In this document: positions 12,236 to 23,821 of the stretch, in pieces | Numbering within the stretch: the stretch's first letter is position 1 | How the letters are laid out: each line of letters begins with the position of its first letter | Assembly: GCF_000003815.2 (NCBI RefSeq) | Contig: NC_049990.1 | Span: 5,734,757 to 5,798,756 of the forward strand | Reading direction: 5' to 3' | Origin: Branchiostoma floridae | Taxonomy: Eukaryota; Chordata; Leptocardii; Amphioxiformes; Branchiostomatidae | Length of the DNA: 64,000 nt | Position numbers and translations under genes: made by a program | Notes under the pieces: model-generated | What the model was told of the DNA's origin: nothing | The model's input: only the letters and a program-made list of their open reading frames with translations | The model's database searches: none

Positions 12236-12355
12236 GGACAGGTGAGGAGGTAGAATGTCCAGTTCTGCTGGTTTGAACTGGCCGAAAGGACGTCATGATT
12301 GGATGAATGGTGAAAGATGATTGTAACAACCGTGTCTAGAGCTGCGATTTCGAAG
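12236..12355. repeat. Second copy of the 10682-10800 segment
   Basis: It matches 10682-10800 except for an 8-bp deletion and scattered changes. The two lie 1.5 kb apart in the same orientation. Confidence 0.8.
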
Positions 12356-12779
12356 AGTTGAAGAGAAAGAGTTGAAGAAACCAAAATGCAGAACATCAAG
12401 AACAGATCCTCAAGATTTTGCCTCAGAGAAAACTTCGCCATTTTTTTGGCTATGTCATACCATTGTACGGTAAAGTAAATTCAAGAAAGCAAAACGACAT
12501 GGTAATACTGTCTCCAAAAGATGTATAAAACACGAAAAAAAACTTTTGATGGTTTTCGTTTCGTAGTTGTAACAGATCAATGAGACACAATATCACATCC
12601 AATCCAAAATTTTCTTACCCTTTTCAATGACGTCACATGCAATAAAATCAATGTTTCTACTTTTTTGTTTCACCTCAAGTCCCCCTTTCCTTCTGATAGT
12701 AATAGCTGAGCGAACGTAAAACTTTTGATACTATCTTACGCTACCGTAGGATCTGCTTGGAGATTAGGTACAATCGTGA

Positions 12780-13030
12780 AAGATGTCCAGAGACACAACA
12801 GTAGACGTCATCACACCCAGCCGACATGTCCGCCCCTCTGATGTACCGATTGTTGACACACGGGCCACTACAGCCTTTCACGGCCACAGGATCGGCTCTC
12901 CGCCTCGCATTACTCAGACGTACCTGTTCACACCTGCTGAAAATCTACCTGCACGCCGGCCAGGGGAGCTCAGATCAGGTGCTCTTCCGGTCTCCGCCTG
13001 CCTCCTGTGATAGATGAACGACAGGTGTGG
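12780..13030. other. CpG-rich island, no recognised gene
   Basis: Unique sequence rich in CpG with open frames in two plus-strand phases (12783-13010 and 12826-13017). Neither resembles a known family, and overlapping open phases are expected by chance at this base composition. Confidence 0.4.
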
Positions 13031-13339
13031 CGAAGACAGGTCAACTGGTCAGGGGTTCGGTTCCCGTCTAAGTGTTAACAAACATTCGCAGTGGGCGGGC
13101 GGGTAAAGAAGACAAAGTCATACGTCGATGAAGGTTGGACATCCAGGTAGTAAGATATGCCAAAACGCAGCTACTCAAGCAACTGGATATGATTTTGGAA
13201 ACTTTTAGACATCCTTTCAGCGTCTTACGTCAGTGACACTTGAGTAGCTACTTTGGGGCGTAAGACAAAGCCATCTTGTGTTTCCCCGTCATTGCACACG
13301 TACAAGTGTGCTTCGGACGACTTTAATCATTTAATGATC

Positions 13340-13450
13340 TGGCTTTCTCTCCTTCTTTCTTTTTCTTCCTTGTTTTCTTTCTTTCTTTCTTTCTCTCTCT
13401 TCTCCCTCCTCCTTCTTTCTCTCCCTCTCTTCCTTGCGTTATTCATTGCA
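13340..13450. repeat. Polypyrimidine tract (CTTT/CTC-rich)
   Basis: About 110 bp are almost purely C and T on the plus strand, including a TTTC run near 13378-13396. The apparent 96-residue frame across it (Ser/Leu/Phe only) is a product of composition. Confidence 0.85.
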
Positions 13451-14151
13451 CTTTCTGTCTATCCCCTTTCCTGCCTATTTCTTTTGCTTCTCTGTACTAT
13501 CTGTTCATTTGCTTCTTGGCAGTGCGTGTCATATTGGCCATGACTGTGAAGAGAGAGATGAACAGTAGTAACGGACAGATGATGTTGACTAGACTACGTT
13601 CATACACGTGCATTTATAAATGCTAAGTAATGCATGTGTAAGATGATCATGATGATGGTGGTGAATGCATGTGTAACAGTTATCATATTAGTATATATGT
13701 AAGTGTTATTATAAGAATGGAGCAGGTGTTTATGACTGTTACTGAGAAGTGGTGAAGCAGACAAGAAACACGTGTTCACTGTAAAGTAGTTTTTCACACA
13801 CGCATAAGATCATAATCTCCAAGGGGTTAAAATCTTGATAAAATCTTTAAAAAAACTATATTTTCCATGGCCATAATGGTGAAAGCTAGAAACGTGTGAA
13901 TTGATATCTGCCAATCATCTTTACTTATTAGAAAACAATTGTTGTTGTCTAATAAAAAATCATCTTTCGTTATAACTTCATTCTTTCATAATTTATTACT
14001 GCGAATGTCAAGGACGGTGAAAATGACAGGGAAGACATCTTAGCACACACAGGAACATTCACACACACACACACGTGCACAGACACAACTGGGCACAAAG
14101 AAAGGAACGTATATATAGGCACCATGGTAACTTTTTGAGTACTTTTTAGAG

Positions 14152-14360
14152 TACTCATAACAAATCTAGTCTTACGTAAGAACTTTTAAAAAACTCTCTG
14201 TGTGAGAGAACATGGTTACATTATTACCATAGCGTTTTACAATGGTTCAGCAAATGCAACATGTTTTTACTCATAACAAATCTAATATTACGTAAAACTG
14301 AAAAACCGTGTGCTTGAGAGCATGGTTACATATTACCATAGCGTTTTACAGTGCAACAGG
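14152..14360. repeat. Tandem duplication, unit about 110 bp
   Basis: ACTCATAACAAATCTA, GAGAGCATGGTTACAT and TTACCATAGCGTTTTACA recur in two adjacent copies (about 14152-14247 and 14268-14360). Confidence 0.8.
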
Positions 14361-15059
14361 TAAGTTTTGTTGGACAGACGAACAGGAAGTCTTGCCAATT
14401 ATAATGTCAGGAACCCAGATGAAGGCAGTTCGTACGTTGAACGTCATGGTGGGACTTGTTCTTCACATGTCCGCCATCCCGTGGGCGCAACACCTGGAAA
14501 TTACGTAAACGTGTTATTCCTATTTTCATTGCTCCATTGAAGGAACATGATGCTCCGCTGTACCACCGAGACTTATGTAATACGACCTCTCGTTTCCACT
14601 CTACGTATGGTCTCAACAAAAAGGTCAGTTGTTCTCCCCAGACGTTTCTTTACGTCAGTGTGTGGGTTCATGGCGTTGGAGATACAGATAGGGATTGACA
14701 ATAGCAAATGCATGTGATTACAACACTATAAAATCTAGATATGACCCCGTATAAAACTTTTTTTTCATCCTGGACTGCCAAGTCCAAATGCTGTTACTAG
14801 TGTACCTTCCTTTACTTGTCTCTGTCAGTTTTAATTTCCATCTTCCATAGGTGATGAGTAGTTGATATAACTGATTTGCTTAAGTGCACCAATTTACATC
14901 ACTTACTGTATGTTCCAAGAACTATCTACCACTTAGAATTAGCACCACAGTATGTCCAGAAAAGAATATAGCAAAACCGGACGTTTTGCCGTACCGTAGA
15001 AAGCCACTAGGAGGACTATTATCGAACTTGACCTTCTTTTTCGAAGAGGTTTCAATCAC
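14361..15059. other. No gene recognised
   Basis: Mixed unique sequence. Short frames overlap on both strands at 14407-14698 without family resemblance. Confidence 0.4.
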
Positions 15060-15300
15060 TCACTCACGTACCAATTATAATCATAACGATACATCGGCAA
15101 GTTCTTGAGTTATTTTGACTACAAATACACGGACAGACAGACATACATGTACAGACACCCGCGTACCCATAATGATATCAATCCATCCAGAACTTCAAAT
15201 ATGCCGACCACAAATTAATACACAGACAGACGGATAGACAGACAGACAGATTGACAGCCAGATAACCAGGACCTAAAACATAACCCTCTTAGCGAAGTTA
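15060..15300 (-). repeat. Dispersed retroelement-like repeat with (ACAG)n
   Basis: ACAGACAGACAGA-type runs and ACATAACCCTCTTAGCGAAG at the right end form the reverse-oriented counterpart of the start of the repeat at 11060 (AATGGCTAAGGTTATGTTTT). Confidence 0.55.
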
Positions 15301-15309
15301 TAGCAGAGA

Positions 15310-15680
15310 ATAGCCGGAAAGATGCTGGTGATATCTAAGAGCCTGGTGGTACTGCATCGCCAGGTGGCGCTCGTTATAAGACGCGTCACAACATCGAAGT
15401 TAAAATGGCGGCCTGTTGTTCCTGACAGTGGAGTCAACAAGTCGTTATGTATAAATGTCGTCTGTGGCAGTTGTCAGGAGTGGGGTTAACTATGCCAGGC
15501 CGCCGTGTTGGGGGCGGTAATACGCCGTTTCATCCCAGAAAATTACCGTCTCGCACGGACGTACCACCTGCCAAGGTCACCAGAGGTCACGGATGAGCGG
15601 CGTTGCCACTTGTAATTATGATCTGCCAGGCCTGCAATTATCCAGTCCATCCCGGCAGAACGCATCGTTGTCGTACGATA
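15310..15680. other. CpG-rich unique block, candidate regulatory DNA
   Basis: Unique sequence with many CpGs and no long frame (for example GGGCGGTAATACGCC and CAAGGTCACCAGAGGTCA, a spaced AGGTCA-like pair). This pattern suits a conserved non-coding element more than an exon. This is inference from composition. Confidence 0.4.
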
Positions 15681-17239
15681 TTTCTAGCTGACTCATTCTA
15701 AGATCTGTACCACAAGGAAAGGTACACCGTGAACATGAAGGGTTGATTTGTGGGGGCCGTGTCAAAGGTCACCCAAAGTTACTCCTGAAGCGACCTCGCG
15801 ACATAGATACCCGTCAATCATTCAGGATAAAGAAATTATGCAGGGTCTTGATTTGTAAACAAAGCCAACGACACAATAAAAGAAAGGACCCGTGTACCTT
15901 TTAGTGACTAGTCAGTTTTGTTGGGTGAATGAAGTCATGTTGATTTTACTTTTAATAGTCCCTTTATTTACCCGTTTTGTCGGACCGTCGGTCGAAACAA
16001 TATCGCCATTGTTGGGCCAGGGTTATTTTTGGAGAGGTCAAATTTAAACGTTGTAAATTACAATCTAGACGTTTGAGTTCAAATAGTTAAAAAATGTGCC
16101 CCATGGCACCAGCTTGTCAAGTGTCTTATTATATGTAGTCTACTAAGCAAAACTGGTTTGTTCAGTCATTGTTGATCCTGGAAAAGATCCGAGAACACTG
16201 AGTTTATATTAGAGCAAGCAGGTTTAGATAAACCATTCTAAACTTCTTTGGGTATATAATGATAATAAAAGAAAGAAATCACCCAACTTCAATTACAGGA
16301 AATGTTGTCGTAGGTTATGTACGTTTTCTGCAGCAAGGGGCATTGAAACAAGACATAAAAACTTGTTTTTAATCAAGATACTTAAAAAGGACAAGTAACT
16401 CTTAAAAAAACAGTTTTTGCTTGGAAAATTCACCTTTATAAGAGAGTGTTAACCTGTAAATGCAAACCCTGATTGGACTATGATATAGTACTTAAAGAGA
16501 GACAAGATGTGAAACTGAATATATGAATATATAGCCAGTTTTGCTAAGCCGGTTTTGTATATCATTTTTTTATGAAGTTTTCTGCAAGTAGTCTAAAAGA
16601 AAATGTCGACAGTCAATGTTCCCTTATATCACAGCCCGCTTCGAAAAAATGTACACATTCGGCGACGCTATATTTGTGATATTGGCGAATTTGGTTTGTA
16701 TGCAAATGTTAACGTTATTCGACAACTGTCTGTAACATAAATCCATACATATTTACTCATTTTCCCCCAGAATTTATTGAACTTCCCACATCATCACTGA
16801 GTAAACACATGACAACTCTGGATGGAGGTAATACGTATAAAACGGACAGGTAAAGTCACAAGATAACTAATCCCACCAGCTGTTACTTTAATATGTGTAA
16901 TCGCATTTTCTCCAGTACATTTAAACATTTACTTATGCATCTTCAACCGGAACTTCACTTCCAATTCTACCGTATCCACCACTTAGACACCGCAAAAATG
17001 ACTATCATTTCGCATCTAATTATAATGTCGTGGTTTTCCCGCCAAAACCTTGTCGGAAGAGGTCCTTGAAGTCAAGGACAAGGTCATGTCAGGTTTTGAA
17101 TTACACTCTCTCACGCTGGACAGCTGGTTTTGCTGTGGGGAGGGGGGGGGGGGTGGTGAGAACAGAACTGCTATTGTTGATAACACCGACTTGTTCCTAG
17201 TCTACATGGACAGGTGTTCCTATCCAGAAAAAAATAAGC
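15681..17239. other. No gene or repeat recognised; G run at about 17135-17153
   Basis: AT-rich unique sequence. The short frame at 17050-17247 spans a G run and is not supported. Confidence 0.4.
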
Positions 17240-17243
17240 TAAT

Positions 17244-17460
17244 ATGACGGCCCTTCGGTGTAACACACCAGCTTCACAGACACACGGCGGGGCAGCAGCT
17301 GGTTATATTACACTGAACGACCCGTCACACCTAATTTCTGCACATCTATCTGCAAGCGTTCTTTAAAACTATCCAGAGAAGATACCCCTGCTGTTCTTGG
17401 TGATAGCAAATTCCACTCTACGATAGTTCTGCACAAATTTTTGAACACATCCATCCTAGG
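17244..17460 (-). pseudogene. C-terminal remnant of a non-LTR (CR1/L2-like) reverse transcriptase with 3' UTR
   Basis: On the minus strand 17308-17460 codes for 50 residues and a stop (TAA at 17308-17310) that carry the conserved tail of such RT proteins: a Cys-Arg-Thr-Ile, then VEWNLL, then SSLDSFKERL. Upstream of 17460 the frame is broken: the similar residues CLQVPELPT lie in another phase. After the stop comes a GC-rich 3' UTR (GCTGGTGTGTTACACCGAAG). The same ending lies on the plus strand near 21578-21905. Dead copy. Confidence 0.75.
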
Positions 17461-18039
17461 TTGGTAACTCTGGTACTTGAAGGCATGGCTGTTTCTTCTT
17501 CTTTTTTTGAGCTGGTATTAGAAACTTGTCAGTCTGTACGTTCCCCAGTTTATTTATCGTCCTATATCCCTGACCCAGTGATTCGTCTTCCCTTCTTTTT
17601 TCTTGTAAGTTCAAAGAATTTCGGTTACAAGATCTTACGACATATTACATCACGGTTCTAACGTAGTGTCTACCAGACCCCACAGGTTGCCGGATAAATA
17701 GTAGAAATTTGCCAAATAGACGGAGGAGTACAGTTTGTGACTTAGGGAAGGGGAACATAACCTTTTCGTGGACAATTATTCCTATTTTTGCCGAATTCTA
17801 AGATCTGTAGGAGGGACCGGTGGAGCTGGTTTTAATGCACAGTTTTGCTAAGAAGTGGAGAACAATTTTCTTAAGATGTTCCCAGACTGGATCGATACCA
17901 CAGTCTCACGGCACCGGGGATAATGATGATGATGACTTGAAGTGTTTTAAGTCGAAGGCGCCGTGAATTATTGGTTTAGTCTTGATGGTCCCTGGTAATA
18001 ACGCGTGAAATCGTACTCCAGTCTTATCAAAGAAAAAAA

Positions 18040-18390
18040 AACGATAAGGAGATGTTAATATTCCCTTTTCCATTGCAATATATAAAAGTTTATTCAAATC
18101 GTTTTGTAACACATGTACAAAATGTATAAATGTATCAGAAATGCCATAGGTCTCGTTGTGACAGATATTGATAAAATGATATATTAGAAGTATATGTAGC
18201 CATCTATTTTGCCTTCGCCAGTACTAGTCATCTCACAGAAAAAAAAAGACAAAACGATAGGAAGAGGGAAAGATACCTCCTCGAATCGTGATGTATAAAA
18301 GTTTGTTAATATCGCTTTTGTAACACATAGTATTAGAAATGTCTCGTTATTTTTGACAGCAGATATCAATATAATGATACATTAGAAGTA
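18040..18390. repeat. Tandem duplication, unit about 190 bp
   Basis: Two diverged copies share TATAAAAGTTT, TCG.TTTTGTAACACAT, ATTAGAAGTA and CATCTATTTT words. Confidence 0.7.
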
Positions 18391-19517
18391 GTATCTATTT
18401 TCGGCCTACCCCAAAATTACTAACCCAAAAATAACAAGATAATCTCCACCTGTCCGTACATGAAGAAGCGAGAAGCTGAACCTACACATGTCAGTATACA
18501 TTAGTCACTGCTGATATATAGTAAGATATAACACATTCATATGTCACAGTATTTGTAATTTTGCTTCTTCACCATGGCATGTACACGTACAACAAAGACC
18601 TTTCATCCATTCAACGACTAGCAGTATAGTGTTCTGACACCACTTCGGTTGAATCAAGGGGGTTCTCTCAAGAACGAACTCAGTTCGAATGGTGTCCATG
18701 CAGTTTGAAGACGTTGACGTCCTAGCGGTGTTCACAAGTACTGCAGACACACCAAATGTCGGGGACCGCCAGGTCATTGTTGGGACTGCCTGTTGCAGAC
18801 AGGTGATCGGTATTCCTGCCTTCCTGTGCATCTAGGCGTTTCCTTCGTGCATTAGAAGCTCTTACCCGATAAGGACAGTTGATAAGACCCCAGGAAAATG
18901 TGGTGAAACGTAACCCACCTACCCTCAAGGGATTGCATGAGTCACCCTAAGATAGTTTTAAGACATCTTCAGTCAGGTGGGAGTGTGGGCATGGTTGCAA
19001 GGATTTTCGTTAAGACGTTTGCGATGTCTCGCTACCTGGATACGCGCCACTGAAAAAAGGGGATTTCACGATCGCATATCGTTCAGAAGTATTGGAATAA
19101 TCCTTGTGTGGTAATAATGCACAGAGAACTCTGGAACTGTGGAATGTAGATTTGTGTAGATAAAACAAAAGAAAACGAAGAAAGATGGGAAAGGAAAAAT
19201 ATATATAAGAAAGACATGAGTAATAAGAATGGAATAGTGCCGATAGTAAGTTAGGAAAAGAGGGACTTTCACTTTATTTCGATCCACAATTAGCTTCACA
19301 TTTCACCAACCAGTCCGTATATAAGATGAGAAAGATGAAAAATAGCTGAGAGAGGTACTTTATAAAGAAAACAGCAGGGATCTTTCTGATAAGTTGTTAG
19401 AAAGAAAGATGGAACAGGTGTGGAGAAGTGTAGTTGTAATCACGTTAACATCGCTGAGAGAAGTTGTGGAGTCATTTGTCTTCGTGTTGTTTGTGTGTGC
19501 CGTTCTCTCAGCTTGCC
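18391..19517. other. No gene recognised
   Basis: Frames at 18544-18928 (minus) are short, overlap in two phases and match no family. ATGAAAGGTCTTTGTTGTACG (minus) near 18590-18612 looks like a decayed retrotransposon 3' end. Confidence 0.4.
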
Positions 19518-20334
19518 TAGCCTCCACCAGGCTTTCCTATGGAGGTGCGTAGATCGTAGAAATCGACCAAAAATAGGGAAATCGGCCAGGGGAGTCAGTC
19601 CACGCTAGGGTTAGCATTTCCCCTTCGGAGCCGACCAACTCCTCTGGTAGCAAAACTCACCCGGCAAATTATTCTCCCTATCATAGCCAGCGTAGTCAGT
19701 CTGGTAGAGACTACAGCCTAGTCTCTATCAGACTCCGGCCTGGCCGAATAGTAATAGGGGAATTTGGCCAAGTTAGGAATAAAAGTCTGGTAGGAGTTAA
19801 CCTCCATGGCATAGGAGTGAACTGACCGGCAGCTGGATGGACTGCAAAAGACTGACTCAAAACCCATAGTAACTTATTTGTCCCTATGTGGCCGAATTCT
19901 TCTCTTTTTTTAAATTCATCTGACACATCTGCCTGGAGACTAACTACAGATAGTCTCTACCAGACTCCCACCTGGCCGAATAAGGGGACTTTGGCCAAAT
20001 TAAGGAATAAAATAAAGCCACGTAGGAGTTGATTGGCTTAGGAGTGTTTTCTGTCTTATTTGGCCAATTTTTCCAGCGACCTGTGGAGCCTGGTAGAAGC
20101 TAAAGTACAGACACAATGACAGACTGCCTATCTCATAGCGGTGCGGAACAGCACATTCCCTCAGGATCGTCTGACGATAATTTTCCCGCTCGAACACTTC
20201 CCCCGGTGTCTTATTTGGCCAATTTTTTAGTATTTTTCTAGCGACCTGTGGAGCCTGGTAGAGACTAAACTACAAACACAATGACAGACTGTCTATGTAT
20301 TTTTCCAGCGCCCTGTGGAGCCTGGTGGAGGCTA
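19518..20334. mobile_element. Cluster of TAGTCTC MITEs (three near-complete, two partial)
   Basis: Ends TAGCCTCCACCAGGCT (19518) and TCTGGTAGAGACTA (to 19713) bound the first; TAGTCTCTATCAGACTCC (19719) begins the second; TAGTCTCTACCAGACTCC (19951) to TGGTAGAAGCTA (20102) bounds the third. Right-end fragments finish at 20267 and 20334. Inner words GGCCGAATA, TTTGGCCAA and CCAGCGACCTGTGGAGCC are shared with 527-750. Between 20103 and 20207 lies a copy of part of the neighbouring CpG-rich block. Confidence 0.8.
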
Positions 20335-20339
20335 GTAAA

Positions 20340-20670
20340 CTACAGACAGACTGCCTATCTCCCAGCACACTCCCACAGGACCCCGTCTGACGATAGTTTC
20401 CCGCTCCAACACTTCCCCCGGTGCCTCCTCCGCGCGCCAGGTCGTCTGCAGGACCACACCTGGTGGCGGGAGCGGAGACATCGCGTCGCCAGCCGCCTTA
20501 CGTCGCCAGGAATCTCCCGGCTGCATCAGCCGCAGGGGACGGATAGCGGGGCTGGGGGCCAGCCGACCAGGCAGCCGGAAACGATTCGGGAATCCTCGCT
20601 AATCCTCGTAAGCCCACCGGCAAATGGCGATGCGGAGGCGATCGCGTTCATTCAGTGCCCGGAGTGACCT
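20340..20670. other. CpG island of unique sequence
   Basis: Dense CpG and GC-rich (for example CTCCGCGCGCCAGGTCG). The start (GACTGCCTATCTC to CACTTCCCCCGGTG) has a copy at about 20110-20205 inside the MITE cluster. The 128-residue frame over it begins inside a MITE end and is not recognised, so it is treated as chance. Confidence 0.5.
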
Positions 20671-20768
20671 ATGATTGTGTGTTCTTGCTGGTATCTAGAC
20701 GACATGTTGATGTGGTACTTTGAGTCACAACTGTTTTGCTGGCAGCTGGTAGAAACGTCTTGCTTTGC

Positions 20769-20998
20769 TAGTCTTCAAGCAGATGTGTCAGCTGGATGAA
20801 TAAAGGAGAGGAACCTTGCCAAATAGGGACAGATAAGTTGCCATGGGATTTCAGCCAGTCTTTTGCAATCTATCTTGACAGCTATCTATCCGTCGACTGG
20901 TCACTTCACTCCCAGGCAAATTAACTCCTACTAGGCGTTTATTCCTAACTTGGCCAAATTCCCCTATTACTATTCGGCCAGGAGTCTGGTAGAGACTA
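20769..20998. mobile_element. TAGTCTC MITE, inverted relative to the 19719 copy
   Basis: It runs from TAGTCTTCAAGCAGATGTGTC to AGTCTGGTAGAGACTA and is the reverse complement of the element starting at 19719. One end is of the CCAAGCAGA type and the other of the CTACCAGACTCC type, showing that the two end types belong to one superfamily. Confidence 0.8.
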
Positions 20999-21569
20999 GT
21001 ATCTAGACGACATTTTGATGTAGTACATTATTGAGTCATGATCGTATTACTGGCAGCTGGTAGCAAACGTCCTTGTAAAAGTCTTGCTCCTCTGGCTGAT
21101 TCCATCCAGGATTTTACTGAGGGAGAAGGTAAGTCTGGAACCCAGTCTTGGTAGTCTTCCGCTTCCTGTGGTTGCTATTCCGGTTCTATATGAGCTGGGT
21201 TGAAGGCTCTATGTAAGAGAGAAAAGACACCAGCGTGCCGAAACGGTCTACCAACCAAAGTTTTGAGCTAGTCAAAAGACTGAAGGTGATTTGACCTAGT
21301 TGTAAACAATGATAACTTTATTGCAAACCTAAACCCAAGCATTAGGGCCAATTGTAATCAAACAATAGTAGTATGGGTTCGTTGAAAAGTGACACACATG
21401 AAGAAGCGAAAGTGACGTGACTCTAGACTACTACATCTACTTCTACTTTGAATATCTTTTGAAGGGTTGGGGTATGGAGACACAATGTTTCGTCAGGTAG
21501 TGGGAGATGGATTGCCCAAAGCTTTGTGGATACATGGGTTGGGTGACGTGAGGCGGAACTGGTAGCGTC

Positions 21570-21910
21570 TTCAAGCTTAGTCAAAGTTAGGTGTGACAGG
21601 TCGTTCAGTGTAATATGCAAATTCTAGAAAATATGGGGCTTTTCGTCTCTCTCTGCTTCCAAAAAAGAAGTCAAACCCAACCTGTTTAGAAATACAAATG
21701 TAGCCAACACTAGTATTAGAGTAGAATATTGTTCATGACTGTCCATTGACACTATGTTTATACCATGTACTTGCAATTAGCCCTCGGGCACGAACTTGCA
21801 AATAAACTTTACAATATAACCAGCTGCTGCCGCGCCGCGTGCCTGGGAAGCTGGTGTGTTACGCCGAAGGGCGGTTATACCGGCTATATAGATACAGATA
21901 CAAAAAACTG
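21570..21910 (+). mobile_element. 3' part of a CR1/L2-like retrotransposon
   Basis: TTAGGTGTGACAGGTCGTTC followed by AGTGTAATAT (21587-21616) matches the RT C-terminus and stop of the 17.3-kb copy. The 3' UTR (ATATAACCAGCTGCTGCC, GTGTTACGCCGAAGGGCGG, TTATACCGGCTATATAG) ends in GATACA repeats at about 21887-21902. TTGCAATTAGCCCTCGGGCA (21771-21790) from another retrotransposon end lies between them. Confidence 0.65.
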
Positions 21911-23451
21911 GACAGGAACTGTAGGTGTTGAAGTACACGTCTTACCCCAGATTAACTCTCTATATTAACTCTGGACACTAGCGTAATGATGGATATATGT
22001 ATTTCTTGTCATTGTAACTTTGTTCTCGTAGAAAAGAAATTTCTGACAGAGTGCAGTGCCCTTGCGCGAGCTGTCACCGCCCGCAACTCGCACACGCTGA
22101 GAAGGTCATTCAGCACCAAGGACAGGCCACATGTTATCCCGTCCAACTAAATACAGCTCCTGTTTCCATCGGCTTGCTTTCTTGCTTTCACGCTTTCTTA
22201 ATCACTCTTTTTAAAAAATACCCATGACGCTGTTTGGCTAAGCTAAGGGAAGAAAAGAAAGGAGGCTAGAGTTGTTCTTGAGCAAGAAAAGACGCGGTTT
22301 TCCAACCTCGCATGTCTACTTAGTGGTGCCAATTCTACCTTAAAGATGCTTGTTACTAAGAGAGAAACTGGAGATGGCATTGTCCAGTTGATATAACGAG
22401 GAGGCTAAAAGATGATAAAAATGACATGAAAGCCCAAGGGATAGCAGAGATCGTTACTGAAGCGATGGTGCTTGTTAGCGTTTCGTGGTCTGTGTCCTTT
22501 AAGACCAAATGGTCTTTACATTAATGAGTTGGAGTGGGTTCTTTGGCGCCTTATTAAAGGGATGGTGACGAAAACTCTTAAGAAGCCAGGACGGACGATA
22601 AGACGAAAAGGAACAATAGACCTGTCACATGCGCTATGCAGTGGCACACACAAAGCCACGTTATAGAAGGGCAAGAAAAACATATGTAGTATCCACGTGC
22701 AGTGGAAAAAACCGGGTATATACTAGATTCATAGTGTAGTAACAGACTGTACATATTCCTTAGGTTCCCAGTATTTTGACAACTGTACTACATGTATTTG
22801 TCTTTTCTGACTGTTCCACTACCCATGTATCGCTTGTGAAATTAACCATGTAATTCGTCCAGACACACCAGTATATGTTATCCCTCCATGTGCAATAGAA
22901 CTCGACTGTACAAACACTTGTCTTAGTGGTTGCCAAATGTACTATTGCTGTTGTTGTTTTTAATAATGAAAACAATAAAAAAGAAGCCCGGGCGGACGAT
23001 AAGACGAAAAGGAACAATAGACCTGTCACATGCGCTATCCAGTGGCACACACAAAAGCCACGTTATAGAAGTGCAAGAAAAACATATGTAGTATCCACGT
23101 GCAGTGGAAAAAAACCGGGTATATACTAGTAGATGTAAGGTTACGTACGTCAATGTAAAGATATAAATTGTAGATTAACATTGATGTAATGTAAGGTTGC
23201 CCTGTGTGTGGATGGACTGTCCTAATAAGCGGGTGAAAAATGGAAAGTTGCTCTCAAAGTTTGAATACACGACAACTGCATGAAAAAGTTTTCAGTATCA
23301 CAACTTTTGACTTTTGACACTATTTCACTTGAAAACTTACAAATGTTTTTTAATGGAGATAAAAGACATCCTTGACCGCAAACCACGGTAGTACGAACGG
23401 TGATTCAGGGAGGCCATCTACGAACGGATCTACAGCCTCACCAGAAGGGAG

Positions 23452-23565
23452 TAGTCTCCAAGCAGACCCTACGGTGCCTTAGAAATAGTATCAAAGCTGG
23501 CCAGGGACTTGGTATATAGCGTCACCCGTTTGACTCCAAGGCACCGTTGGGTCTGCTTGGAGACT
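23452..23565. mobile_element. MITE, TAGTCTCCAAGCAGAC fold-back
   Basis: A 114-bp fold-back element: left end TAGTCTCCAAGCAGACCC, then TACGGTGCCTT; the reverse complement of the right end is TAGTCTCCAAGCAGACCC, then AACGGTGCCTT. Inner words GTATCAAAGCTGGCCA match the 54138 element. Confidence 0.9.
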
Positions 23566-23709
23566 AAGAAGGGAGGACTCCGCGTAGAACTCTACAGTAC
23601 ATGGGACCCCGCTTTACATCAACAATAACTTTTCCTATGGTGTTATCTCACCAAAGGGAACTATGCAAATATGATGTACGTTTTTTCTAGTTCTCTGTAC
23701 TTGAATGGC

Positions 23710-23821
23710 ATTGTTCTGCCAGTTCATTTTAGTGACGTGTAAGAAGAGTGGTGAATGTCACTCGAAACGTCCGGAAGTAAATATCAGTTTTTTATCCAGT
23801 TATAGAGATTCAATTGTATTT
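23710..23821 (+). mobile_element. Penelope-type terminal fragment with hammerhead-like hairpin
   Basis: AAGAAGAGTGG, a short loop, TCACTCGAAACGTCCGG and TTTTTTATCCAGTTATAGAG recur at 51615-51726 (plus) and 30750-30840 (minus). The GAGTG/CACTC stem directly before GAAAC resembles stem II of the hammerhead motif reported for Penelope-like elements. Confidence 0.55.

Noticed and set aside
12500-12525. TAATACTGTCT word like the miR-200/miR-8 family start
   Set aside because: The rest of the mature sequence does not match and no precursor hairpin is visible.
13253-13543. 96-codon Ser/Leu/Phe-rich frame
   Set aside because: Produced by the polypyrimidine tract.
18544-18928. Overlapping minus-strand frames of 95 and 68 codons
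   Set aside because: Two phases are open over the same bases, part looks like a decayed retrotransposon end, and no family was recognised.
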